The notes under the pieces: generated by a model
What the model was told of the DNA's origin: nothing
Database searches by the model: none
What the model saw: only the letters and a program-made list of their open reading frames with translations
In this document: one piece after another, positions 47,461-59,257 of the stretch
Layout: every line of letters starts with the position of its first letter
Numbering within the stretch: the stretch's first letter is position 1
Made by a program: the position numbers and the translations under genes
Assembly: GCA_907164885.2 (NCBI GenBank)
Contig: OU015492.1
Location: 44,669,893 to 44,733,892 of the forward strand
Source of the DNA: Dolomedes plantarius
Taxonomy: Eukaryota; Arthropoda; Arachnida; Araneae; Dolomedidae
Direction of reading: 5' to 3'
DNA: 64,000 nucleotides

Positions 47461-48872
47461 CACTCATGGACAAAAAAATTAGCGCACCAAGAAATAATTG
47501 CGGGATCGTAACGAAACTTGCAATGAAGGTACATGTCGGGGAGATATGCAAATGATTAGAAAAGCAGCGTGATTGCGCATTACGTATAGCCGGTAGAGGG
47601 CGTTGAACATCGTACTCTGTGGAGTATAAAACAGGTAACCAAAGCTTGTTTGAGTGTGCTGAATCATTTACAAAGGAAGAGCTGAGATAGACATGCCATT
47701 ACGCCGTGTTCGAAGACAATATAAGCAGTTGTCGCAGTTTGAGAGGGGGAGAATCGTCGGGATGATGGAAGCTGGGTGTTCAGATAGGGGAGTAGCTCGT
47801 CAATTAGGCCGCTCTGATTGTGTTGTGAGGAGGTGTTGGGACCAGTGGACCTGAGAGATGTCATGTACACGAAGACCAGGCTCAGGACGCCCTCGACAGA
47901 CAAGTCGTCGAGAAGACCGCCACATCGTAAGAAATGCACGCGTACAGCCAACTGCTTCATCGGCCGCCATCCAGGCACAGGTACCACCTTCACTAGGGGC
48001 CTCTGTGTCTTCTCGAACCATACAAAGGCGCCTGGCTGAAGGACAGTTGGTATCGCGGTGCCCATTACGTGTGCTGCCCTTGACGCCCACCTATCGACGC
48101 CTCCGTTTGGAGTTTTGCCGTGCATGAGGAAACCAAACTGCAGCGGAATGTAACCAGGTCGTCTTTAGCGACGAATCCAGATTCAATCTCGGCAGTGATG
48201 ACAATCGTGTTCGTGTGTGGAGAGCCCGTGGTGAACGCTTCAATCCTGCCTTTGCTGTACAGCGGCACATCGCTCCCACAGCTGGTGTGATGGTATGGGG
48301 TGCCATTGCCTACAATACACGGTCACCCCTAGTATTGTTCCGTGGCACCATGACAGCCCAGCGGTATGTTCATGAAATCCTGCAACCACATGTGTTGCCA
48401 CTCATGCAACGGCTCCCAGGAGCCATTTTTCAACAAGACAATGCTCGCCTCATACGGCAAGGGTGTCACAAGACTGTCTCCGCACTGTTACTACCCTTCC
48501 TTGGCCTGCCCGATCCCCAGATTTGTCTCCAATCGAGCATATCTGGGATCATTTGGGACGACGAGTTGGGCATCCCACGAGTTTGAACGAACTAGAGGCA
48601 AGGTTACAGCAAATATGGAACGAAATGTCTCAAGACATCATACAGAACTTGTATGACTCAATGCCCGATCGTATCGCATCGTGCATTCGCGCTAGAGGGG
48701 GTCCAACGGAGTATTAACTCCTCCGTTCTTTTGCCTTTTTCTCTAAAATAAATTATCCTTTTTCTTTGATTTTCTTATCATTTACTTATATCAAAGTAGT
48801 CAGTACGTATGTAAAATTTCGTTTCATTTTGACGACTCCTTCTTGGTGCGCTAATTTTTTTGTCCATGAGTG
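47461..48872 (+). mobile_element. Tc1-like transposon, 1,412 bp
   Basis: TA flanks both sides (47459-47460 and 48873-48874). The perfect terminal repeats start CACTCATGGACAAAAAAATT and extend over 30 bases. The length and the single-gene layout are those of a full-length Tc1. The right end directly abuts the LTR-like sequence at 48885, so it may have inserted in or beside that element. Confidence 0.95.
47693..48717 (+). pseudogene. Tc1-like transposase (DD34E), three defects
   Basis: It starts MPLRRVRRQYKQLSQFERGR. The paired helix-turn-helix region is at residues 15-110, followed by the basic GRPR-like motif SGRPRQ. The first catalytic Asp is in VFSDESRFN (about 48170), the second in FQQDNAR (about 48435) and the Glu in SPDLSPIEHIWD (about 48510-48545). 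It ends RARGGPTEY at a TAA (48715-48717). Defects: an in-frame TGA at about 47851, a second at about 48124 (in CRA*GN), and a frameshift between 48440 and 48470 next to the second Asp. Otherwise the length fits a 340-residue protein that would cut at TA-flanked ends. Confidence 0.93.
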
Positions 48873-49350
48873 TACTTTTTGGAGTTCACCTCTCTAATTT
48901 TACACAACGCAAAGAGGTATCTCTGGTACCCCTCATAACATATATTGGTTCAGTGACCAGGATTTGTCTTTGTATTTTATAATATTTTACTTTAGTCCAA
49001 AATCTGGGCATACTAAAATTTTTTTTGTGTATCTTAGCAAAAAGCTTTTTAATGTCGTGCAATGTGCTTAAGGTTCATATATATCTATAAAGTGTTATGC
49101 ATACATTTTTTTTCTCTCTTTTCTTTCCATTCTACCTGCCATGCCTACATGTTTTGTGAACAAATTGTATTGAAATGTTAGAGTTTATGTGTTCGCGGTT
49201 AGTATATATATAATTCTAGGATAATGATTTTTACTTTATTTTGATTATTATATGTTTCGCATGTATATGTTAAAACAAAAATTGTTTAAAAGGGTTTGTT
49301 TGAAGCACAATAGAATTATCTCGGATTACCTTTCCTTACTCTATTGTATT

Positions 49351-49563
49351 ATGGGGACCGATTCAGTCGTTAGCGGGAAAACTCCCGGCTTTACGCATTT
49401 AGTGTCCACGTTCGATGGCGCCCCAGATTCAGACTGCAATGCGTTTTTTATGCAATTCAAGGCCTTAGCAACTTTTGTTCAGTGGTCGCCCGTAGGAAAA
49501 ATTGCTATGTTTAAATCCCGGTTAAGGGGCAAGATAATAATAGTGTATAATGGTAACGAATAA
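49351..49563 (+). pseudogene. retroelement Gag-like N-terminal fragment
   Basis: It starts MGTDSVVSGKTPGFTHLVST and continues FDGAPDSDCNAFFMQFKALA, then KSRLRGK, with a stop at 49561. The pattern F(D/S)G.P...FF..F..LA......W........RLRG is typical of the Gag N-terminal domain of arthropod Ty3/Gypsy-like elements, which mediates particle assembly. It breaks off where a capsid domain would continue. The family call rests on this short pattern only. Confidence 0.6.
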
Positions 49564-52040
49564 TGAGTGAATAAGAGAAAATAATGAATAAGAAAATAAA
49601 GATAGTAATAAATTTAGGGGGTAGTACGGTGAATAATGCGCGAATTTTACTGTTCAGTAGGCAAAATAGCCACTTTTTTAAAAATGGTGTTCTAGTAAGA
49701 GGGAGCAAGACGAAATCCACACTTTCCCCACTCGGAATTCAACTTTATCCTTAAAGCGGGAAAGCGACTTTGATCGCGGGGAATAGGAAAAATGACCCAA
49801 AATAAGGGGGGAGTGAAAAAAAAGTTAATGTCGTTGGATCCTCCTGAGAACACACTAAATATTCGAGGTTCCCTCGCCCTGTTCTCGACAGAAGAGAATG
49901 GGAGGGGGAGTTTCACAGCAACTTGCTAGACCCCCGGCTAAACAATTGCCCCACAGAGAGAGTGAAAAAGTTAGTCTCTCTAATTCCCCCAAAGTTAGGT
50001 TCAAGGCGAAAATGTAACGTGAGGTCGCGGATAGTTGTATTATGCTCTCCAACGGGGTGTAAAACAAAGCGAAATTCAGAAGCCGTATTGCGAACGGAGA
50101 TGCAGAGTCCAGACATTTATCAAAACCGCAAGCGAACCGCTGCCGGAAGAAAATTACAAAAATCAGGCGAATGGGAAATAGCCGCTCAATACTTCTGCTA
50201 ACCTATTAAACTTTCATTTATCGCGCAGAATTTAAAACATTTTACTTAAAATCTTTTTGGTTCAGTTATATCTGTAAGTCAAGAACAGAACTCTTTGGGA
50301 ATGGCCGCCTAAGGTTTTCTGCCCATTTGCCAATTTACAAGGGAAAACTCGGTTTTAGGGGTTTTATCGTTTTCTCCAGAGGGTCTGATCAACTATCTTG
50401 TGTCAACGATAGGCTTTTGAAAACTAAGGTGTACCGAGTAAATAAATTTTTTTCATTTGATTAAGTTTTATTTTGGCAAAAGTAAGTTTTTTTTTCTCTG
50501 TCTTAACTCTTCGTCTTCTGTTATATTGCTATGAGATATCTATATAATTCTTTTAGGAAATTTAGCAGACTTTAGAATTTTTGTCGTGGGTTCATTTGTG
50601 CGCATAGTTTAAATTCCATTTGACGATGTTTTAGTGTACAAATCTGATGATAGAGCAAAATTTGGTCAATTTCGTTGGGGAATGAATGAATGAAAAAAAA
50701 ATTAAAAATTTAAAAAAAATGTATTATTATTAAAAGATTAGCGTGTATTGTGTTTTATTATTGTGTTTTATTATTATTATTATCATTATTAGTATTATTA
50801 TTATTGAATGCATAGATAGCACATTATATGTTTCACACAAATGGCAGCGCAAGGAAAAGAGAACATTTTTTCTCTTTCCGCGAGTCCTGTGGCGATTATG
50901 CACATTCGCCAATGTTTTTGAAAATTTCATCTTCGCTGTACGATTTTAGCGTAGAGATTTCTATTTCTGTAAGATAACTTTTTCTTTACATTTTCACCTC
51001 CGATCACATGTGTTGATCGAGCCACTATTTTGTTATTTGTTTTACAGGGTATGCATACCATTTTCTATGATGTTAGTTAATGTTGGTCAGAGTTAATGTA
51101 TGTTTAAGCTTAAAGAAAACTTTATAAATTTTGATTTTTTTTAAATCAGTAAAACTTGCAGCACTATAAGGGGAGATTTTGACCTCCTGAACTTTTACAT
51201 GTGATGTCATTCATGATTTTTTTTTTTACTGCCAGTATGACTTTTGTGCAGTTGGAGTCTCTTTTGCTGAAGCGAATGGAGCCAATCCGTTCTTCAATCC
51301 CTACAGACTGTGGCGTGCCAACACGCCTAGAAAAGGGGGGTGATTGTTGTGAAGGATCCACAATTTGGACATTTTGAACTCCTTCCAACGTCATAGCCAT
51401 TTTGTTTTTCCAACACGATTACAGGGCATAAAACGGCCATATTGGAAAAAGGGGGAACTGCACCAATTTTCCAAGAAACATCGCACCCCCTGAATTCCTC
51501 AGGACGGGAGAAAGAAATTCCAGGAAATTCAACGGACATCCAATTTTCTTCGAAATAAGAGTACCACGTGGGTCAACCGTGGGGATGTCGGAGCATCCTG
51601 CCCTCGAATAAAAACTCGAAGAGGCAAGAAATTTACCTGGGGAGGAGTCATAATCAAAATGGGGGAGCCTCGAGTGTGGGAGAAAAACGACGATTGGAGG
51701 GAGAACGAGAGAGCGATTTGAGGTAGCGAGCTGCGAAGAAAGCCTGGGAAGAAAAGACGGCCCCGTAAAATGGCGAGATGTCCGTGTTCAACCGCCAGCG
51801 CCGAATCCTGCTGCCTCCGCCAGTGAAGGGCCACATGATTTTTAGCCCGATACCTAAAGCCTCCTCCGATATAAGTGCCACAACGACTCCATGCCTTGAC
51901 CTGCTGTTTCATCAAAGCTCCCCAGGTTGGTCATTTCTTCCCCTTCAAATAGTGCTGGTGTTTCTTTTTTATAAATTTTTGGAAAATAGAACTTTATTTC
52001 ACTCGACCCGTAATGGTTCTGCCGCAGGAAGCGGATAAAG
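49564..52040. other. interior of the LTR remnant, no recognised coding
   Basis: A GC-richer stretch at 49700-50200 and another at 51160-52030 have moderate-length frames on both strands. None has a recognised domain. A (TTA)n-like run is at 50759-50814. The 51600-51950 part is distinctly GC-rich, ending in a purine-rich segment (GCAGGAAGCGGATAAAG, 52024-52040) that could be the polypurine tract. Confidence 0.45.
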
Positions 52041-52041
52041 T

Positions 52042-52229
52042 ATGCCCTAATTCTGTTAAAATATGCCTAACCAAAATCTTAAATATAATATGTAAACCTG
52101 ACCTTTTCTTGTAAAATATTGTATAATAAATGTTGTTATTTTTATTTATAAACGCATAGTTCCCTTTGGAGTTCACCTCCCTAATTTTACACAACGCAAA
52201 GGGGTATCTCTGGTACCCCTCATAACAAA
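52042..52229 (+). repeat. possible right LTR
   Basis: It starts at TGCCC after a purine-rich stretch and ends CCCCTCATAACA. Only its last 63 bp are repeated at the left (48885-48947). The start is an inference. Confidence 0.4.
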
Positions 52230-52950
52230 TACCTTACCCTGAAAGGAGGCTTTATATTTATCTTAATGTTTTGTTCACTCTTTGTCAAATGTCGCTTCAT
52301 TAATGCGCCACTCATTCGTTCCTCGATGACCAAAGGACTCACAAAACATACTTGCAAAGCTAAAAGTATTTTGTTTTCCAGTTCTCCTGACCCCATACGC
52401 TAGTCAGACTGGCGCATGTCAGTCTCACTAGCGTAATTAAACACTTTAGTAAAGAATTTGTCTTCAAAGTCGTAGTTTTAGACACATTTATGCCAAGTTC
52501 TTTCCATCACCTGAGAACGTTCTTAAGCTTTCAAAAGCGGTGTTCTTTCTCTTTGAGTAAGTTGTTAACTTTCACGGCTGCTGAAGTGGTTATTTTGAAA
52601 CCTCAGTCATTAGAATACCACGTAGTACTCTACTCCTGCTATATTGAGAACATTTGAACTATTTAGTGGTAAATTGTTGGGTCTGGTCTTCTTAGTGTAA
52701 ATATTTTAAAATATGAGGTTTTGGTAGAGAAAGCGTAATTAGCAATTTTTCACGGTTCCGATCTTCTGTTCATAATTTTTGTCCCTGTCAAATTATACCC
52801 GATAGTAATCTGTTTTAAGGTACTGAACCTCTGGTATTTCGCTTTATTTTAGTTTTTAGAAAATGAGGTGAATATTCCATACAATGTGTATAAAAAAGAC
52901 GTCTAAATCTAAACAACGGTGTTGACGAAAAAGTCAACAAAAATATATGT
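52230..52950. other. unassigned stretch
   Basis: Nothing recognised. Confidence 0.5.
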
Positions 52951-53210
52951 TGTTATTTCTAATGCCCCCTGACTGAAGTCTAGACCAAGTCCATATAGGC
53001 TTCAGGCTGAAGTGTGCGGCTCCGGTTTAACTAGCACCACAAGGGTCGGAGTCCGTCTTAGGTAATTGCCACCTCAATTTTGACCAAGCACCCCTGGGGG
53101 CATCATCTGGGGGGATCGTGCCCTCTATCACCCTCTCTGACCTCATAGAAGGACATTCCGGTCTACGGACTTAACGTGCCCATATCCAGCCTATACGCGG
53201 AGATAGTTAA
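52951..53210 (-). repeat. SINE family 1, copy D, 3' part
   Basis: A minus-strand copy with GGTCGGAGTCCGTCTTAG, ACCTCAATTTTGACC, the C/G-rich tract and CCTCTCTGACCTCATAGAAG on the plus strand. It runs to GCGGAGATAGTTAA (53197-53210). There it is cut by the insertion 53211-54793. The head continues at 54794. Confidence 0.9.
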
Positions 53211-53310
53211 GCTTTAGCTTACGGGGCCCATTTTTCCGATTCCCGTTTTAGAACGGGAAATTTCATAACCCCTTTGTAAGAATGGCCATTAAGGAGGTTA
53301 TATATATATA

Positions 53311-54720
53311 CACTGCTGGCTACTGTAAATGCAACACCCTGAAGGAAACATGCAAATAACATGAAATTTACAACATGCATTAGCGGAGGTGAGATATGCA
53401 AATGATTAGAATTTCAGCGCAGACGCACATCCCGCGCGCCTGTGGTGCCACTTCAAAGCGCTATTTAAGGCTTGGAGATTTCGACGATTTCAAGTTCGGC
53501 AATTGTGTTTTTCTTGTGGTTTTTTCAAAAAAAACGATCAATTATGCCTCGTCCAAAACAGCGATCATGTTTTGATCAAGTATCCGAGTTCGACAGAGGA
53601 AGGATAGTGGCCTACCGAGATTGTGGATTATCTTTCAGGGAAATCGGTAGTCGTGTTGGACGAAACCAAACAACTGTAATGCGGATATGTGATCCTTGGA
53701 TGCAGGAGGGTACGACGGACCGGCGTGTTCGATCGCATCCACCTCAGCGCACCACTTCACGTGATGACAGGCAAATTATGCGCATTGCAGTGACGGATCG
53801 CTCAGTCACATCACGAACCATAGCACAGCACATGCAGTCTATAACGCATCATCCAGTGTCTGCGCGTACCATTCGACGCCGTTTACAGCAGAGTGGTCTG
53901 TTCGCAAGACGTCCATTGCTTTGTCTACCCTTGACGCAGAAACACAGACATCTCCGCCGCCAATGGTGCGATGACAGAAGGATGTGGACGGCAAAATGGA
54001 ATGAAATTGTCTTTACTGACGAGTCACGCTTCTGTTTGCAACACCACGATGGTCGCATTCGAGTCTGGAGACACCGTGAAGAGAGGATGCTGAACAGCTG
54101 CGTTATGCACCGCCACACTGGTCCTGCACCGGGTATTATGGTATGGGGCGATATTGGATATCACTCTCGCACACCTTTAGTACGCATTGCCGGTACTTTA
54201 AACAGCCAGCGCTGCATCTCCGAGGTGTTGGAGCCAGTTGTCCTTCCTTACCTTCAGGGCTTGCCCACAGCCATATTTCAACAGGATAATGCGCGATCAC
54301 ACGTGGCACGCATTGTCTAACGGTTCTTCGTCAATCGCCAGATTGAATTGCTTCCCTGGCCGCCTCGCTCTCCGGATCTTTCGCCGATAGAAAGCATGTG
54401 GTCCATGGTTGCTCTACGATTGATCCAGATTCCATTCCCAGCTGCCACAGCAGATCAACTTTGGCAACGTGTGGAAGCTGCTTGGTCTGCTGTACCCCAA
54501 GAACTCATCCAAATTCTCTTTGAATCAATGCCGAGGCGTGTGGCAGCGGTGATCTCCAACAATGGCGGCTACTCTGGCTACTGATTTTGGCAGGAACCAC
54601 ACTTCACAGAAGTCTATAAATTTAATCACTTGATACTTGGTCAACATGTTATCTACAAAATAAATTTTGTTGTGATATCTCTTGTATTTCTTTGTGTTGC
54701 AAACTGGGTGGCCAGCAGTG
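53311..54720 (+). mobile_element. Tc1-like transposon, family T, copy 1 (1,410 bp)
   Basis: The ends CACTGCTGGCTACTGTAAAT and the reverse complement of CACTGCTGGCCACCCAGTTT lie in a TA run on both sides, the inner TA being the duplication. A nearly identical copy is at 59823-61181. It inserted inside the piggyBac-like MITE. Confidence 0.95.
53544..54584 (+). pseudogene. Tc1-like transposase, full length with one internal stop
   Basis: 347 codons, starting MPRPKQRSCFDQVSEFDRGR. The two helix-turn-helix motifs (FREIGSRVGRNQTTVMRIC and ARTIRRRLQQSGL) lie at residues 25-60 and 105-125. The first catalytic Asp is in VFTDESRF (about 54019), the second in FQQDNARSH (about 54285) and the Glu in SPDLSPIES (about 54380). 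Counting the stop as one residue gives 34 between the last two, the normal DD34E spacing. It ends NNGGYSGY. The only break is a TAA at 54318-54320, ten residues after the second Asp (ARIV*RFF). The frame is open on both sides. The neighbouring copy has the same stop. Confidence 0.95.
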
Positions 54721-54793
54721 TATATATATATATATATTCACTCTTGGGCCCGTATTCTTGGAATACATGCTATCCCATCCCGTAAGGAAAAGG

Positions 54794-54873
54794 TTAATGG
54801 ATCACATCGGGTTTCGATCCGAACACCTTCGGCACCGAAAGCTAGCGCACTGCAACAAGGCTACCTCAAGCCC
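54794..54873 (-). repeat. SINE family 1, copy D, tRNA-like head
   Basis: It continues the SINE cut at 53210: TTAATGGATCACATCGGGTTTCGATCC (B-box region on the minus strand) through CTACCTCAAGCCC. It proves that the material between is a later insertion. Confidence 0.88.
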
Positions 54874-56216
54874 TACAAAAAATATATTCATAGTAACATC
54901 TTTATTAAAATACATATACCATTTCACATGCATACAAACTTTGATCTCAAAAAATATGTATTAGTCTCCTTATTGAATAAGACTTTTGTCTTAGCCCTCG
55001 TTCCAAGGAGAGTGAGCAGTTGCACAAAAGAAACGAATCTACAAATTTTAAACTTTATTAAAACTGCATGCCCTTAGTATTACATAATAATAGTTTAGTA
55101 GGTGAATTTATCTAACTGAATTGAGCTTCAGAAAATTTAAAGATATCATTTTTTTTATTTTTGTATGAAATTTAATACTTTGAAATTTTATTAAAATGTA
55201 ACATGCCAATGGATTCCAAATGCAAGATTTAACCATACTCTAAAGTTTTAAATCATAGTTTCTGTCTTTAGACACGAAGCTTCGAAAATAGCATTTTCCA
55301 AAAGAGACATGAACACAAAATATATTTCAAAGAATGAAATTTCCTTGCAAATAGGATTTGCTAAAGACTGCAGTTGTTGGTTTCTTTTTTGGTCTGTACT
55401 CTTTATCACTGTATCATCCTCGCTTCAGTTCCAAAATCCTATTTTCCTCCGCGAACGGAAAATATAAATGGTAAAAAAATACTCCCGACCGTTTGAATTA
55501 CATAAAATGTCAGATACTTTTATTAAAAAAAAATAGAGAAATACTAAAAGGTTGTGAAATATTTAGAGACTTTCTCTATTTAAAACATATAAAGCTTATG
55601 CAAATTTTTATATAGAGATCAGTTGTTTCTTTCAAAGACTCAACAGGATTAAAGGTATAGCTAAAATACTACGAACAACATATATTTTTGTTCTATTTTT
55701 CTCATATCCTAACATAAGCTGCTTTTAAGAGATTTATATGCTTTATAAGAAAAATTTTCATTTTCATTTTTCATTATGTTGGAAAAATACCAAAAATTTC
55801 CAAATTTCATTAAACAAATTTCTTAGTTCCCTCCTCAGTAAAACAGGCATGATTTCATACTATTTTTGAAGAAATGTGATAAAAATACTGCAAAGCTTTA
55901 GTTTTGCGTTTATTGGTTTTTAAGGACTTTTTTTTTCATTTTATTTTTCTTTTGTCCCGGGAAATATCCCATGCCAATAATATTTTTACTTTTCGTGAGA
56001 TATGATTCCCCAATTCTACATTTTCCTGCATCGAATATCTTTATTTTGAGGACCCAATAAAAATTTTTCCAATATTGCATGCATTTGAGATCTGTTTCTT
56101 CGCCATTTCCCATACAAGTTTTTTGAGCCGGTTCTTACTCTTTTTCGCCTCTAATCTTTTCGCTTCTATTCTTTTTCGCCTCTATTCTTGAAAAATATCA
56201 GGGGTCTCATAAATAT
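54874..56216. other. unassigned AT-rich stretch
   Basis: A short repeat of TCTTTTTCGCCTCTA-like words is at 56138-56190. Otherwise nothing is recognised. Confidence 0.5.
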
Positions 56217-56853
56217 ATGTCATATCGTGTAGCTACAGGTTTCGTTTAACTTGCATGAAACTTGTGGAAAATGGGTAACATGAACACACAGTTTCTTAAT
56301 ATCCATTATAAAAAATAATTAAAAAATGTATTTGTAAATTGTTCATAGAGAAAATCACATTTAATGTTTCTCAGCCTAACTAAGAACTATTAATTAAACC
56401 CTTTGATTTTTCATTGGGGATATTACGAGTGTTCATGTTATACAGATGTCACATCGTGTAGCTACAGGTTTCGTTACACGGTTTCTTAATATCCATAAGA
56501 AAAAATAATTCAAAAAAGTATTTGTGAATAGTTCATGGGGAAAATCTCACTTAGTGCTTTTCAGCCTAATGAAGAACTATTGATGAAACCCTTTGATTTT
56601 TCACTGGGGATATTACGAGTGTTCATGTTATACAGATGTCACATCGTGTAGCTACAGTTTTCGTTTAACTTACATGAAACTCGTGGAAAATGCGTAACAT
56701 GATCCTACAGTTTCTTAATAAACAGAATAGAAAATAATTCACAAATATATTTGTGGATTGTTCATAGAGACAATATCACTTAGTGCTCATCAGCCTAATG
56801 AAGAACTATTAATGAAAACCTTTGATTTTTTTACTGTTGATATTACGAGTGTT
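56217..56853 (+). repeat. tandem repeat, three units of about 190-230 bp
   Basis: Unit 1 is 56217-56446, unit 2 is 56447-56636 and unit 3 is 56637 to about 56853. Each starts TGTCA.ATCGTGTAGCTACAG and ends near ATATTACGAGTGTT. Unit 2 lacks about 40 bases (the AACTTGCATGAAAC ... AACATG part) that units 1 and 3 keep. No coding is seen. It could be a fragment of a satellite array or a local triplication. Confidence 0.92.
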
Positions 56854-57052
56854 AGTTACGAAGTTATTCAGGTTTCTAGTTTCAAGAGTGCATAACAAGA
56901 TAGTCAGTAAAAGCGTTCCCTATGTTAAATAAACCAAGTGCCTTGGGTAATTACAGTATACATTAAATATGAGAGATAACGTGATGTTGTCAAAAGAGAA
57001 GAGAAACTTCAAAAATTTCTCACTGTACGATAATGTGGAAAAAACCTTACCG

Positions 57053-57815
57053 TACTTTGTGACTGCAGGGGTAACTTTGTGACAATAGTAATTTTTTTGT
57101 ATTTCGGATCTTGCGTCGCTCCCATGATACCGGCAAGGCAAAGAACAGTGCCAACCGCTTGTCTTACATACAGAGACACCTAGTGACCAGTGTCCGAAGC
57201 TTCTGCGTGCCATTTGTCTTCGCTGGCCAGTGTATTGTTCAAACCTGTTGTCAAGCTATTGACTCAAACTTCGGAAACTTTGTATGCTGAAGACTAACAC
57301 CTTATACAACCAGCTACCACTGGTAATTATTTTTTATTGACAATATGTTGGTTAGATTGTGGAGCAATATAACTTTTGTGTAGTGATATTTCCGAGAGAT
57401 ATGAGAACCTAACCTAAATATCGAAAGTTGACGGGGTTACTTTGTGACACATTGATACTGTCACAAAATAACCCACAATGTCGACTCACCTCCTCCAGCC
57501 GTTCGATGTTGCATTTTTCCGAGAGAAAGAAGTATTGACTATCTGGAAAAAACTACCCGAAGGAGCAGAATGTGCCGAAAGACGAATTTCCTCACCTTCT
57601 CAAAGAACTGTTGGCTGCCTGGGCACCCGAAGTCTGTTTGATGACAAAGATATAGATAAAGCTATCCAATATTTATAATAGGTATATATAATTGTGTATC
57701 AAACTTTTGATAAGCATTTTACTGTCTAACGTTTTGTCAAGTAATTTTTCCTCTTGGATTTCAAGGCGAAAACACACGTCACAAAGTAGCCCCACTCGGC
57801 GGGCAACTTTGTGAC
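57053..57815. repeat. cluster of six ACTTTGTGAC motifs, two as hairpins
   Basis: The motif or its complement occurs at 57053-57063, 57072-57083, 57437-57448, 57460-57472 (CACAAAATAAC), 57778-57788 and 57804-57815. The middle pair forms GGGTTACTTTGTGACA ... TGTCACAAAATAACCC, and the right pair GTCACAAAGTAGCCC ... GGGCAACTTTGTGAC, each arm with one mismatch. The left pair is direct. They frame a pogo-like transposase relic, so they may be its terminal or subterminal repeats. Confidence 0.7.
57478..57680 (+). pseudogene. pogo/jerky-like (DDE_1) transposase fragment
   Basis: It begins MSTHLLQPFDVAFFREKE. THLLQPLDV.FF is the hallmark around the last catalytic Asp of pogo/Tigger/jerky transposases. 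After LTIWKKLP the frame shifts near 57575. In the next frame PKDEFPHLLKELLAAWAPEV follows, which matches the block after it in that family. It ends near 57680. The N-terminal CENP-B type DNA-binding part and the first catalytic residues are absent. Confidence 0.75.
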
Positions 57816-59257
57816 ACATTTTAACTTTAATTTCTCAGTGGTAATTAAAGATCCTGGTTAGCGCAGTACATTACTACGTAAGGAAAGGATGTTTTCAATT
57901 GTTCGTTTTGGGCCTCTTTTAAAATTGACCGGCTGGCACAGGAAAAAATGTAAAATCAATCACAAAGCATGGTCATAGAAAAGTTTAAACGAGTTTGACC
58001 TGACAGTTCTTAATAAAGGGAACAGCGTCTTTTATAACGACCTCTTTATTGTGTATTTTACTGTATATTTTAAAAAGGGTTATCGTCTGCGATTCATCAT
58101 CAAACTCAATGTGATTTCTTTTAAGTACAAACATCTCTCATTTCCCGAAAATTAATACATAGGACATTGACGAGAACAAAATGGAAATTGTAGAAAGTAT
58201 TCTTCGGCTGCTCAATTAAATAAGTTGAAAATACACAATACATTCTGTGCCACGATTCACGGGGACTCTATTTGGAAAGCCTACCAGTAATCGAAACAAC
58301 TCTTTAAATTAAAATAAATGAACAATATACAAAACTGACACTTTCTTACAAAACTGAATAAAGCAAGAGTAAATTTTGATTACTAAATGAACATTTTAAA
58401 TTTATATTTTCTCGATCTTCGGTCTGTTTTTTATGATAGTCTTATTCAATTCAAATTTCAAGCTGTGAATTTAGATTCTTTGTTTTCTTGTACAGTTCAT
58501 TTTCCTTCTACTTCGAATTGACATATTCCTATGTCGAGCAATGTTTTTAGCTAATACGGTAAAATATTTTTTTAAAGTGGGTTTCTCAGCATTTCTTTAG
58601 TATTTAAAATCTCAAATCAAGTTTTGCTTATAGTTCTCTTCCTTTATTGTTTCATAAATTTTTGGCTTCCTGATCCTACAAGGCCATAATAAAATTATAT
58701 TGACCTGTTTACGTATTATTTATTTGAGGGAAACAAGGAAAGAATACCAAACAGCGTCTTTTTTACTGCATAATGGTGCTGTTACCAAAACATTTCAACG
58801 AGCACTCAAAATTCCACTCACACAAAAAGGTACGCAACAAAATGGCCGTTACTAAAAAAGCAAAGGATTAGCGTTTTTGCACGCAAGCCACTAACGACGA
58901 TTTTAAACACGAGATGTGTGCGGAGGAACTAATGAATGGGTTCTGAAGTGCGTTCCAGTTACTATAGAAACCGAATATAAATGAAAGACATTTTTTTAAA
59001 AATATAAAAATGAAAGGATGTTTTTTCTCAGAATTTCTCCCTTTTTTTTCCCTTTGATAGCAACATTTCTCAGACACCTGTTGATAGCATCTAAAGAGTT
59101 TGAAAGATTTTTTAACGAGATTTAACCTTAATTTTTTGTAAGTGATAAACAAATGGAGATTTCTTAAGTGCAGAAGGACAGATGTGAATAGATTAACTGA
59201 TAAATTATATTGTACATTTACTCTATGGTTTGGTGAGCGACGGCCAAAATTTTGCTA
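57816..59257. other. unassigned stretch
   Basis: Nothing recognised. Confidence 0.5.

Larger units (their letters stand above)
48875..52229 (+). mobile_element. LTR retrotransposon remnant with Gag-like start
   Basis: A 63-bp block (GGAGTTCACCTC.CTAATTTT ... CCCCTCATAACA) occurs at 48885-48947 and again at 52167-52229 in the same orientation, with three differences. This fits LTR 3' ends bounding a 3.2-kb interior. A Gag-like frame starts 400 bp inside. No RT, protease or integrase is visible, so the element is either strongly deleted or a large non-autonomous derivative. The left LTR is much shorter than the right, apparently truncated where the Tc1 sits. Confidence 0.55.
53211..54793. mobile_element. 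piggyBac-like MITE (171 bp) carrying a Tc1
   Basis: TTAA flanks both ends (53207-53210 and 54794-54797), the piggyBac target. The left end GCTTTAGCTTACGGG and the reverse complement of the right end (CCTTTTCCTTACGGG) agree at 12 of 15 positions. Without the Tc1 (1,410 bp plus TA) the MITE is about 171 bp. It has no coding and splits the SINE exactly between conserved SINE bases. Confidence 0.72.

Noticed and set aside
48385..48460. assembly error as the cause of the Tc1 frameshift
   Set aside because: The copy also has two independent in-frame stops, so it is a real pseudogene regardless of this one indel.
56217..56853. repeat and spacer array
   Set aside because: The units are contiguous and alike throughout, so there are no spacers. 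It is a simple tandem repeat.
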